From: Christensenella sp. UBA7703
GTDB taxonomy: Bacteria > Bacillota > Clostridia > Christensenellales > CAG-138
Assembly (NCBI GenBank): GCA_002482505.1
Contig: DLGD01000042.1
Location: 1-35,915 of the forward strand
Direction of reading: 5' to 3'
DNA: 35,915 bases
The notes below the pieces were generated by a model. That model worked only from the letters and a program-made list of their open reading frames with translations, ran no database searches and had not been told where the DNA came from. Shown here piece after piece: positions 22,826 through 30,609 of the stretch. The position numbers were made by a program, and so were the translations under genes. Position 1 is the stretch's first letter. Every line of letters begins with the position of its first letter.

Positions 22826-24160
22826 ATGCAAAAGACAAACACCTATACCCTCACAAACTGCACGATCCTGACCGTAGACGGGAGTGATCGCTTCTTTCCC
22901 CGCGGGCGGATGACCATTGAGGGCAACCAGATTCTCCGCGTCGGTCACGAACACGAAATCCCGCTTGCGGGCGAGATAGTCGCTCTTGACGGCGGGCTTG
23001 TCCTGCCGGGGTTGGTCAACACGCACACGCACTCGCACTCCTCGCTGTTTAAGAACCAGGCGGACGACCTCACGCTCATGGACTGGCTCAACAAGGCCAT
23101 GTGGCCGATGGAAGCGCACCTCAACGCCCAGCGCGCGGCGGCGGCAACGGCACTCTCCTGCATGGAGTATATCGCGAGCGGCATTACGACCTATTGTGAC
23201 CAATTCTACTTTGCGGAAGCGATTGCCCCCGTCGCGAGCAAGAGCGGGTTACGGTGCATGCTCGGCGCGACGATATTTGAAAAACCCTCTGTCGAAACCG
23301 AAGACTCGTTTGCCGCGGCGATTGCGTTTGTGGAGCACTGGCTCGGACGCGAAGAGGAGACGCTGGTCTATCCCTGTCTCGGTCCGCACGCGCCCTACAG
23401 CGTCAGCGCGGCGCAGTTTGTCCGCGCGGCTGAGTTCTGCCGGAAACACGACGTGCTCCTGCACACGCATATCTCCGAAACGCAGGATGAGAACGACCAG
23501 ATTCTTGCCAAATACGGCAAAACGCCGACGCAGTGGCTCGAAAGCCTTGGCGTGCTGGAAAACCACGTGCTCGCGGCGCACAGCATCCACCTCGACGAGG
23601 CGGATATGCGCATCTACGCGAAGCGAAACACCCACGCCTCCTACAACCCTGTGAGTAACCTCAAGCTCGTCTCCGGCCGCATGCCCTACCGCGCGCTGCG
23701 TGAGCACGGCGTTCAGGTGTCCATCGGAACCGACGGCGCGCAGAGCAACAACAGCATGGATCTCCTTCGGGATCTACGCACGGGCGCGCTGATTCAAAAG
23801 CTCGCGGAAAATGACGCGACGCTGTTCAACGCGCGGGAGATGGTGCGCCTCGCGACCATTGAGGGCGCGGTTGCGCTCCGGCTGGATGGGCAGATCGGCA
23901 GCCTCGAGCCCGGCAAGCGCGCGGACTATATCGTGCTCGACACTAAGAGCCCGCGCCTCGTGCCGCTGCACCGCGAATCGCTGAGCAATCTTTACTCCAC
24001 CGTGGCCTACTCCGCCTGCGGTGCGGATGTGCGGAACATGGCGGTCAACGGCAAGTGGGTCATGAAAGACCGTGAGATTTTAACGATGGACTGCGACAGC
24101 GTGCGTAACGACGCGCAGGAAGCATCGGAATATCTCGTTTTACACAGCGCGCGGGCCTGA
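22826..24160 (+). CDS. Amidohydrolase, MtaD/SsnA-like nucleoside or purine deaminase
   Basis: The 444-residue metal-dependent hydrolase has all the TIM-barrel ligands: THTHSH (His67, His69), HTHISETQDEN with His about 213, AAHSIHLDE with His about 250, and SIGTDGAQSNNSMDLL with the catalytic Asp about 302. LVLPGLVNTHTH and GKRADYIVLD mark the start and end of the barrel. This group includes 5-methylthioadenosine/S-adenosylhomocysteine deaminase, guanine deaminase and SsnA. AAGGAGG precedes the ATG by 5 nt. In the nucleoside operon, deamination of an imported adenosine-like nucleoside is the simplest role. Which base it deaminates cannot be told from motifs. Confidence 0.88.
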   Translation: MQKTNTYTLTNCTILTVDGSDRFFPRGRMTIEGNQILRVGHEHEIPLAGEIVALDGGLVLPGLVNTHTHSHSSLFKNQADDLTLMDWLNKAMWPMEAHLNAQRAAAATALSCMEYIASGITTYCDQFYFAEAIAPVASKSGLRCMLGATIFEKPSVETEDSFAAAIAFVEHWLGREEETLVYPCLGPHAPYSVSAAQFVRAAEFCRKHDVLLHTHISETQDENDQILAKYGKTPTQWLESLGVLENHVLAAHSIHLDEADMRIYAKRNTHASYNPVSNLKLVSGRMPYRALREHGVQVSIGTDGAQSNNSMDLLRDLRTGALIQKLAENDATLFNAREMVRLATIEGAVALRLDGQIGSLEPGKRADYIVLDTKSPRLVPLHRESLSNLYSTVAYSACGADVRNMAVNGKWVMKDREILTMDCDSVRNDAQEASEYLVLHSARA

Positions 24161-24223
24161 AGCCCGCATCCGCTGAAGAGCTTTGATAAAAGTTTACCCA
24201 ACAACAAAGGAGCGAAAGCAAAC

Positions 24224-25003
24224 ATGAGTGAAATCCTGAACAAAAGCGAAATTACCAAAGGACAAAAGCAGTATCATATCGCCCTCTCTCCGGGCGAAAT
24301 CGGCGAATATGTCCTCCTCCCCGGCGACCCCGCGCGCAGCGACATCGTCGCAACCTACCTCGACGACGCAAAACTCATGGCAAACAACCGTGAGCACAGA
24401 ACCTTCACCGGCTACTATAAGGGCGTGAAGGTCAGCGTCACCTCGACGGGTATGGGCTGCCCCTCCGCCGCGATTGCCGCGGAAGAACTCATCAACATTG
24501 GCGCAAAGGCGCTCATCCGCATCGGCAGCAGCGCGGCGCTGGACCCCAACATCCGCATTGGAGATTTGATGATCAGCCGCGCAGCGATGAAGAACGAGGG
24601 CACCTCGCGCTTCTATGTGCCGGATGCATTCCCCGCCGTACCGGATTTGGAGCTCACGTGGGCGCTCATCGAAACCGCGCGGGAGATGTGCAAGCCTACG
24701 GGTGAAGCCGTGTATGTCGGCATCAACTCCAGCGACGACGCGTTCTATGGCGAAACACCGGAGTTTCTGGATCAGCTGCGCAAGTATAAGATCATGAACA
24801 TCGAGATGGAGTCCTCCGCGCTCTATACCATCGGGCATCTGCGCGGCGTGCGTACCGCCTGCATCTGCGGCACAAGCGGCAACCTGACCAATCAGGAAGT
24901 CATCTACACCGAAAAGAACGTGAAGCTTGCCGAGGCATGGGAGCGCGAAATCCGCATCGTGCTGGAGACCATCTACCGCTTCGAACAGCGCAAAAACGCA
25001 TAA
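24224..25003 (+). CDS. Nucleoside phosphorylase, uridine-phosphorylase-like
   Basis: The 259-residue protein belongs to the PNP/UDP phosphorylase family. VLLPGDPARSDIVA (about 29-42) is the phosphate-binding loop, STGMGCPSAAIAAEELINIGA (about 73-93) the family signature, and FPAVPDLELTWALIETA (about 138-154) resembles uridine phosphorylase. MNIEMESSALYTI (about 191-203) binds the ribose. These enzymes split nucleosides with phosphate to a base and (deoxy)ribose 1-phosphate. AAAGGAG precedes the ATG by 12 nt. It is the catabolic endpoint of the import operon. Purine versus pyrimidine preference is uncertain: the family resemblance is to uridine phosphorylase, while the neighbouring deaminase hints at purines. 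Confidence 0.9.
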   Translation: MSEILNKSEITKGQKQYHIALSPGEIGEYVLLPGDPARSDIVATYLDDAKLMANNREHRTFTGYYKGVKVSVTSTGMGCPSAAIAAEELINIGAKALIRIGSSAALDPNIRIGDLMISRAAMKNEGTSRFYVPDAFPAVPDLELTWALIETAREMCKPTGEAVYVGINSSDDAFYGETPEFLDQLRKYKIMNIEMESSALYTIGHLRGVRTACICGTSGNLTNQEVIYTEKNVKLAEAWEREIRIVLETIYRFEQRKNA

Positions 25004-25081
25004 ACACGGCAAGAATTCGCCTTGCAATTTTGCAGAAAACACTTTACGATTGACATGAGTAAGACAGGTGGATGAGGGGTT

Positions 25082-25861
25082 ATGCAGGAAGTCAGCGAGA
25101 GGAACACAACGGATCTACGCCATCTGACGCAGGAAAAGAACCTGACGTTTGTTCGCGTGTATGAGCAGCTGCTCAAGATGATGCTGAACGGCACATTCCC
25201 CGGAAACTCCTGGCTTCCCTCCGAACCCAAACTCGCGGCCCAGCTCGGCGTGAGCCGCATGACGCTCCGGCAGGCGCTGGAGCTGTTGCAAGAGGACGGG
25301 CTGATTCAAAAGCACCACGGCAAGGGAAACTTTGTCGTCCAGCAGGGCGCGAAGCAGCACCGATCGCTGGACAATCTTGGCCACCCGATCTATCAGTGCT
25401 GCGATGTGGCAATCGACCATGTGGAGACGGAATTCCGCATTGAGGTGCCAAACGAGCAGAACAACGAGCTGTTTCAGCGCGAGTCCGCCGTGATGGTCGC
25501 TGTCGATCGTTGGTATCGCAACGCGGGCACAATCGTGGCATATACGCTGACCTTGATCCCCGTAGAAGCGCTTGCGCCGCTGGAACTCAAGCTCAACCAG
25601 CCCGCGCAGATCTTGCCGACGCTGGAGAGCACGGTCTATGAGTTGGCGGATCGCTCACGTATCACCGTAACCTCCACCGCAGTCGGCAACTTCATCTCCG
25701 GGAAATATGTGATGTCGCCCAACAAGGACGTCATGCTGATCCGCGAGGACCTTTTTCTGCCAAACGAAACCGCGCCCGTGGTCTGCAACAAGCACTATAT
25801 TCAGCGCGAGCACTGCCACATCGAAATCAACCCGCAGCGGGTGTCAAGCGAAAACAGCTAG
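25082..25861 (+). CDS. GntR-family regulator with UTRA ligand domain (HutC subfamily)
   Basis: The 259-residue protein has an N-terminal winged helix (about 20-85): VYEQLLKMMLNG, LPSEPKLAAQLGVSRMTLRQALELLQEDGLI and GKGNFVV are the standard GntR elements. The C-terminal part (about 110-255) matches UTRA, a chorismate-lyase-like small-molecule sensor. It is the last gene of the nucleoside operon and is followed by a strong terminator. It probably senses a nucleoside or a breakdown product. The TTGTA/TATAC palindromes in the yjjI/lipoprotein intergenic region are candidate targets. GAGGGG lies only 2-3 nt before the ATG, which suggests modest translation. Confidence 0.92.
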   Translation: MQEVSERNTTDLRHLTQEKNLTFVRVYEQLLKMMLNGTFPGNSWLPSEPKLAAQLGVSRMTLRQALELLQEDGLIQKHHGKGNFVVQQGAKQHRSLDNLGHPIYQCCDVAIDHVETEFRIEVPNEQNNELFQRESAVMVAVDRWYRNAGTIVAYTLTLIPVEALAPLELKLNQPAQILPTLESTVYELADRSRITVTSTAVGNFISGKYVMSPNKDVMLIREDLFLPNETAPVVCNKHYIQREHCHIEINPQRVSSENS

Positions 25862-25895
25862 CGCACCACGCGCGAAAAAGATTGACTCCTACAGA

Positions 25896-25923
25896 AAAGC
25901 CGTCCGGTTTTCCGGACGGCTTT
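25896..25923. terminator. Strong bidirectional terminator
   Basis: AAAGCCGTCCGG (25896-25907), loop TTTT, CCGGACGGCTTT (25912-25923): a perfect 12-bp stem with terminal T-runs on both strands. It separates the convergent nucleoside and alpha-glucoside transcripts. Confidence 0.93.
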
Positions 25924-25960
25924 GTTGCGCTCTCGCGCTCGTTTTCTCTTCTTTTATTAC

Positions 25961-27643
25961 TTACTTGGCGTTTCGAATGTGCCGGTAAACCCTCGCTTCA
26001 TATGGTTGCAAAACGCTACCTTCGTGATCCGTTACGTTAGAAAGAACGCATTCGCCTGCGGGCAAACCAGACAGTGCGGCCTCCGAGTCGCTCATGTTGC
26101 ATACTATGGCGTAAGATTCATTGCCCAATCTGCGCCAATACGAAAACACCTGCGGGTGCATCCGTTCCCGCTCATTCAAGGCAAAACTGCCATAGATCAG
26201 CGTCTGACTTTCGCTGCGCAGGCGCAGAAGCTTACGGTAAAAGTGCAAAACGCTGTCCGGGTCGCGTTCCGCCGCTTCGACATTGATTGTGTCGTGGTTT
26301 GGGTTGACCATCAGCCACGGCATTCCCGTTGTGAAGCCCGCGTTCCTGTCCGCGCTCCATTGCATCGGCACGCGCGCGTTGTCCCGCCCTTTTTGCAAAA
26401 TCGCCCGCCAGGCCGTGTCTGCCTCTCCGCGCGCGGCGGCAAGGCGGTAGAAATTGAGGCTCTCGAGATCACGAATGTCCGAAATTCCGCCAAAAGGCAC
26501 GTTTATCATGCCCAATTCCTCTCCCTGATAGAGAAACGGCGTCCCGCGCAGGAGGTGCATCGCCACACCCAGCATCTTTGCCGAGCGGACGCGTAGTTCC
26601 TCGCTTTTCACGCTGCCAAAACGGGAGACGGGGCGCGGCTGATCATGATTCGACCAAAAGAGGCTGTTCCAGCCGGAGGCAAGCGCGCTCTGCCAATCCT
26701 CGATGATCGCCTTGAACCGCGCGAGATTCCACGGAACAATCTCCCATTTTCCGCTCTTGCCGCTGTCGATGTCCATCAGGTCAAACGAAAACACCATGTC
26801 CAACTCGTGTTGTGCGGGATCGACGTAGGTAAAGCCGGTCGCGCTGCTGCTAAACGGCGTTTCGCCGACGCACATGCAGTCCCGCCCGTCAAAGCAGGTG
26901 CGGCGCATTTCCTTTAAATAATCGTGCGCGGCAGTCAGGTCGGCAAAGTGCTCCGGCGCGAACACATAGCCCTCCGGCGAAGGCGACCCTTTGCCATCCG
27001 GCAGCCCCTCCGCCTTGGCGATGAGGTTGATGACGTCCATGCGAAATCCATCCACGCCGCGGTCAAACCAGCGGTTTATCATAGCATAGACTTCCGCACG
27101 GACGGCTGGGTTTTTCCAGTTGAGGTCAGGCTGCTTCTCGGAAAACAGATGCAGGTACCATTGATCGGTCAAATCATCATATTTCCACGCGGACGGGGTA
27201 AAGAACGAAGCCCAGTTGTTGGGTTCCTTGCCGTTTTTTCCGTCCCGCCAGATGTAGTAGTCGCGATAGGGATTGTCCTTGCTCTTTCTGGATTCGACAA
27301 ACCAGGCGTGCTCGTCGGAACTATGGTTGACCACGAGATCCATAATCAACCGCATCCCGCGCGCATGCAGCCCATTCAGCAGCGCGTCAAACTCCGCCAT
27401 CGTGCCAAACTCCTGCATGATGGCTTCATAATTGCGGATGTCATACCCCATATCGTCGTTGGGGGAATCATAGACCGGGTTGAGCCAAACCGCGCCGACG
27501 CCGAGAGAGGCGATATAGTCTAGCTTTTGCGAAATTCCGGCGAGATCACCGATTCCGTCTCCGTTGGAGTCAAAGAAACTGCGCGGATAGATTTGGTAGA
27601 CCGCGCATTCCTTCCACCAAGCTTTCTTGATTTGCGTATCCAT
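25961..27643 (-). CDS. GH13 alpha-glucosidase (oligo-1,6-glucosidase / trehalose-6-phosphate hydrolase type)
   Basis: The 560-residue cytoplasmic enzyme has all GH13 regions: MDLVVNHSSDEH, GFRMDVINLI with the nucleophile Asp, VGETPF with the acid/base Glu, and WSNHDQPR with the third Asp. QIYPRSFFDSNGDGIGDL near residue 20 and the length suit the oligo-1,6-glucosidase subfamily, which removes terminal alpha-1,6 or alpha-1,4 glucose; MalL and TreC are close relatives. ATG 27643 has AAAGGA 9 nt upstream; two in-frame TTG codons just before it are less likely starts. It is the last gene of the alpha-glucoside operon and supports import of isomalto- or malto-oligosaccharides. Confidence 0.94.
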   Translation of the reverse strand: MDTQIKKAWWKECAVYQIYPRSFFDSNGDGIGDLAGISQKLDYIASLGVGAVWLNPVYDSPNDDMGYDIRNYEAIMQEFGTMAEFDALLNGLHARGMRLIMDLVVNHSSDEHAWFVESRKSKDNPYRDYYIWRDGKNGKEPNNWASFFTPSAWKYDDLTDQWYLHLFSEKQPDLNWKNPAVRAEVYAMINRWFDRGVDGFRMDVINLIAKAEGLPDGKGSPSPEGYVFAPEHFADLTAAHDYLKEMRRTCFDGRDCMCVGETPFSSSATGFTYVDPAQHELDMVFSFDLMDIDSGKSGKWEIVPWNLARFKAIIEDWQSALASGWNSLFWSNHDQPRPVSRFGSVKSEELRVRSAKMLGVAMHLLRGTPFLYQGEELGMINVPFGGISDIRDLESLNFYRLAAARGEADTAWRAILQKGRDNARVPMQWSADRNAGFTTGMPWLMVNPNHDTINVEAAERDPDSVLHFYRKLLRLRSESQTLIYGSFALNERERMHPQVFSYWRRLGNESYAIVCNMSDSEAALSGLPAGECVLSNVTDHEGSVLQPYEARVYRHIRNAK

Positions 27644-27671
27644 CAACAATCATCCTTTCGAACGATACTTT

Positions 27672-28418
27672 TTACTCTGCTTTTTGTTTGCGGCTTACGT
27701 CAAGCAAGCCCTGCGCCGCCCGATAAAGCGGCAGTCCCCGCACTTCTGAAAGCACTTGCAAAACGGTCTTTGCCGCCTCGCGCGTCTTGCCATATCCGGG
27801 CAATAACCGCTGCAACACTTCCGGCGGCGTGGTCTGCTCCGCGTGCCGGAGTGGCGAAAATGCGTCCGCAGAATCCCCTTGCAGCAGCGCGAGCACGCAC
27901 TGTGCTGCCTTAACCTGAATTTCCTCAAACGCCGCCGCTTCTTCCCCGCGCCGCAGATGCAGCAACCCAGTATAGAGGTGAAACAGCACGTCTTCTTGCA
28001 GTTCCTGTGCGGATTTTCGCGCGGGTTCGAGGGCGGAAAGATCGATTGGCTCCCAAGTCTCCCGCCGCCAGAGATAGCGTCCCGCGCCATGCGGAAACGT
28101 TTCAAGTTGCTCCGGTGTGATGATGCCAAAGTCACACAGCACCCCGTCCGAATAAAGTAGCTGCACCGCGTCGCCATAGACGACCCGCAGCGCGTCGATT
28201 TCGCCGAGTCGTGCCAGTTCCTCGACTCTAGAGAGCAGGTGCGCTTTCGCATCGGCTTCGGCAAACACCAGAAAGTCGAGATCGGAACTATCGTCAAAGC
28301 GTTCCCGCTCCGCATTGGAGCCAAACGCCGCAACGGCGAGCACGCCATCCTGCCCGGCATAATAGGCCGCGATCTCGTCCATGCGGCGCAACGACCGTTC
28401 CCTCAAGCCTCTGCGCAC
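27672..28418 (-). CDS. Nucleotidyltransferase-domain protein (NTP_transf_2)
   Basis: The 248-residue protein begins with a polymerase-beta-like nucleotidyltransferase core. AAFGSNAERERFDDSSDLDFLVF (about 30-52) contains the GS...DxD metal-binding motif, and a third acidic residue could come from LCDFGI (about 94-99). The C-terminal half (about 130-245) is helical and resembles the second domain of aminoglycoside and lincosamide nucleotidyltransferases. The start is GTG at 28418, with GGAG 9 nt upstream, 3 bp after the GH31 stop, so it is co-expressed. An antibiotic-modifying role is possible from the family, but its setting between two glycosidases argues for a sugar- or protein-modifying function that I cannot name. 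Confidence 0.75.
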   Translation of the reverse strand: MRRGLRERSLRRMDEIAAYYAGQDGVLAVAAFGSNAERERFDDSSDLDFLVFAEADAKAHLLSRVEELARLGEIDALRVVYGDAVQLLYSDGVLCDFGIITPEQLETFPHGAGRYLWRRETWEPIDLSALEPARKSAQELQEDVLFHLYTGLLHLRRGEEAAAFEEIQVKAAQCVLALLQGDSADAFSPLRHAEQTTPPEVLQRLLPGYGKTREAAKTVLQVLSEVRGLPLYRAAQGLLDVSRKQKAE

Positions 28419-28421
28419 GCG

Positions 28422-30368
28422 TCAAATCTCCGCGAATTGCAGTGCGGAGACATCCAGCACGCGCAGATTCGCTTGCGTGATCTCGCCCTTGCGAAGAGTT
28501 GCGCGGTTGCCAAACGCATCCGAATAGTCCAAATCCACCTCGCCGCAGATCGCGACAACGGGCGTGTTCATCCGCTCCGTGCTGTTGCCGACGTCGCCGC
28601 CAAGAAGCAAACTCTCCGGCAAATTCAGCACCACCGCGCCCGGCGTACGCAGAAAGACGGGGATTTCGTCGCGGCCGGCGTTGACAAATACCGTTCGCCC
28701 GCCAGAAAGCGTTTCCCGCGTGAGGAAGCAATGCCACTGCCCGTCCGGCAGGTAGACATCGCGTCCTGTCGCGCCCTCCTGCAGCACGGGTGCCACCAGC
28801 AGATCCCCCAGCATAAATTCATCATGACAGGCCTGCGCCTGTTGATCGTTTGGATAGTCCAGCACGAGGTGCCGCATCATCGGCAGGCGCGATTCAACCG
28901 CAATCTTCGCCTGGCGCAGCAGCTCCGGCAGGAGATTCATCCTCAGCCGCGCGTAGAACCGCGCGACGCGCTCCACACTCTCGTCCTTTGCGTGCAGGGC
29001 GATGTTCCACGGGCTTCTGTCGTTGACCAGCCCCGTGTCAAATCCGCCGAACTGCCCGCCGAGCGGCTCGCTGTGCCACTGCATGACGGGCACGAACGTC
29101 GCCATCGCGGTGGAGCGCAGATAGAGTTCCGCAGAAGGCAGCGGGCCCGCAAACCCGCCGATATCAAAGCTCCAGAACGGCACACCGGAAAGCCCCAGCG
29201 AAAGCCCCGCGCCCAATACTGCGCGCATCTCTTCAAACGAGGATGTTTGATCGCCCGCCCAGTGGATCGGGCTCTTTTGCGTGCCGAGATATCCCGCGCG
29301 AGAGAAAAGTGTGCGATTTTTCCCAATCGCGCGGGTATATGCCGCCTCATAGTCGGCAACATAGCGATTGCGCATCGTGACGCCGCTTTGTCCATTATGG
29401 AAGCGCACAGAGAGGTCGTGCATGAATTCCCCGCCGTCGGTCTTGAAGCCGTCCACGCCCATCTCGAGCAGATAGCGCCGCTTTTCCATCCACCAGGAAC
29501 ACAGCTCCGGCACGGTAAAGTCCGGCACATGCGCGCCGATGAACCACTGCCGCGGGATGCGATAGGGCGTTCCGTCCGCGTTGAGTACCACATAGCCTTG
29601 CTCCAGCGCGTAGGCGTCGTCGCGGTCGTGCTGCGGGCAAGTTTCGCCCTCCTCCAGCTGCTTGAGCGCGGGAATTTGCCAGAGGATCAGGCGGATGCCC
29701 ATGCGGTGCATGCGCTCAATCATCGCCTGCGGGTTCGGCCATGGTTCGCGAAAGCGCAGGTCGGATGCAAAGAACGATTCTTCTGCGCGTTTCCCGTCAT
29801 ACTCTGCGCCGTTCCAGAGATAGAACGTTGCCTCGTCGCTCCAGGCTTCGATGACGAGCGAAGTCGCCGGATAGCCGGAGGATTCGATCTTGTCGAGCTG
29901 CTCCTCCACATCCCGCTGGCTTTTCCAACGGTTGGCGGAGACCCAAGGCCCAAATGCCCAGTCCGGCGGAAGCGCGAGTTCGCCCGTCTTCTCGACGAAT
30001 TGCGCAATCATCTCGCGCGGGGTGCCAAAGAAGAAATGCACGTCGCATTCGCCTTCCGGCAGCGCGATCTCCACATGCCCGCGCGAAAGGGTGAATGTTG
30101 CCGCCGCGTCGCTTTCCACAAACACGCCGTGTCCGTCGTTGCAGAAGAAGAACGGCAGCGGGAAATAGGTATTTTCACCCTGATGGGTGAATTTCTCGAT
30201 AATGGTCGTCTCCGTAGCCTTTCCCATGCGGTCCACGCCGTCGAAGCGCTCCCCCATACCATAGGCAATCGTGGCATCGCAGTCATACGAGAGCACGCTG
30301 CGCCCGCTTTCATTTCTCTCGGTCAGGTTTCGGATTTTTATGTTGTTTGGATTGTGTAACCGGGTCAT
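28422..30368 (-). CDS. GH31 glycosidase (alpha-glucosidase / alpha-xylosidase family)
   Basis: The 648-residue enzyme has a beta-sandwich N-terminal domain (about 1-130) and a TIM barrel. The nucleophile is in GVDGFKTDGGEF (the Asp of KTD), and the acid/base Asp is in HWAGDQTSSFEEM. GVPFWSFDIGGF follows as in family members. It has no signal peptide and probably acts on imported alpha-glucosides or isomalto-type sugars together with the GH13 enzyme. ATG 30368 has AAAGG 6 nt upstream. Its message starts right after a cluster of hairpins between it and the lacI-type gene. Alpha-xylosidase or sulfoquinovosidase activity cannot be excluded from motifs alone. Confidence 0.92.
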   Translation of the reverse strand: MTRLHNPNNIKIRNLTERNESGRSVLSYDCDATIAYGMGERFDGVDRMGKATETTIIEKFTHQGENTYFPLPFFFCNDGHGVFVESDAAATFTLSRGHVEIALPEGECDVHFFFGTPREMIAQFVEKTGELALPPDWAFGPWVSANRWKSQRDVEEQLDKIESSGYPATSLVIEAWSDEATFYLWNGAEYDGKRAEESFFASDLRFREPWPNPQAMIERMHRMGIRLILWQIPALKQLEEGETCPQHDRDDAYALEQGYVVLNADGTPYRIPRQWFIGAHVPDFTVPELCSWWMEKRRYLLEMGVDGFKTDGGEFMHDLSVRFHNGQSGVTMRNRYVADYEAAYTRAIGKNRTLFSRAGYLGTQKSPIHWAGDQTSSFEEMRAVLGAGLSLGLSGVPFWSFDIGGFAGPLPSAELYLRSTAMATFVPVMQWHSEPLGGQFGGFDTGLVNDRSPWNIALHAKDESVERVARFYARLRMNLLPELLRQAKIAVESRLPMMRHLVLDYPNDQQAQACHDEFMLGDLLVAPVLQEGATGRDVYLPDGQWHCFLTRETLSGGRTVFVNAGRDEIPVFLRTPGAVVLNLPESLLLGGDVGNSTERMNTPVVAICGEVDLDYSDAFGNRATLRKGEITQANLRVLDVSALQFAEI

Positions 30369-30381
30369 ATCTGCCTTTCAA

Positions 30382-30561
30382 AACGCCCCGCGATGGGGGC
30401 GTTCATCCCATCGGCAAAGACCTGCGGACTCTGCCGATGAGTTTTACTTTGGGTTAAAATGACGCGAATCGCGCCATTTTTTCACAAATTCGGCGAATAA
30501 ATCGCCGAATTTGATTGAATTGCGGGGGATTTTCGAATTTCCCGCGCCCTCCAAAAGAGGG
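30382..30561. repeat. Cluster of six hairpin-forming inverted repeats
   Basis: Six separate inverted repeats are packed between the LacI-type gene and the GH31 gene. They are: 30382-30403 (AACGCCCC/GGGGCGTT); 30409-30439 (CATCGGCA/TGCCGATG); 30456-30480 (AAAATG-CGCG/CGCG-CATTTT, one mismatch); 30485-30513 (perfect 12-bp CAAATTCGGCGA/TCGCCGAATTTG); 30522-30545 (GCGGG/CCCGC); and 30547-30561 (CCCTC/GAGGG). On the minus strand only the first and third are followed by short T-runs. The first sits directly before the GH31 ribosome binding site. The stem sequences differ from one another, so this is not one repeat copied six times. Confidence 0.75.
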
Positions 30562-30609
30562 TTGTGGATGCTCTTGACGTTCACGGTTTGTATTCGTTTT
30601 ATTTGGCGA

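Noticed and set aside
24973..25260. A plus/minus overlap suggesting an extra small gene around the GntR start
   Set aside because: The minus-strand frame overlaps the GntR helix-turn-helix coding region and the phosphorylase end, with no start signal.
28239..30359. A 706-codon open frame on the plus strand opposite the GH31 gene
   Set aside because: It is antisense to a gene with all GH31 catalytic motifs, has no ribosome site, and its composition (Arg/His-rich) is that of a mirrored GC-biased codon pattern.
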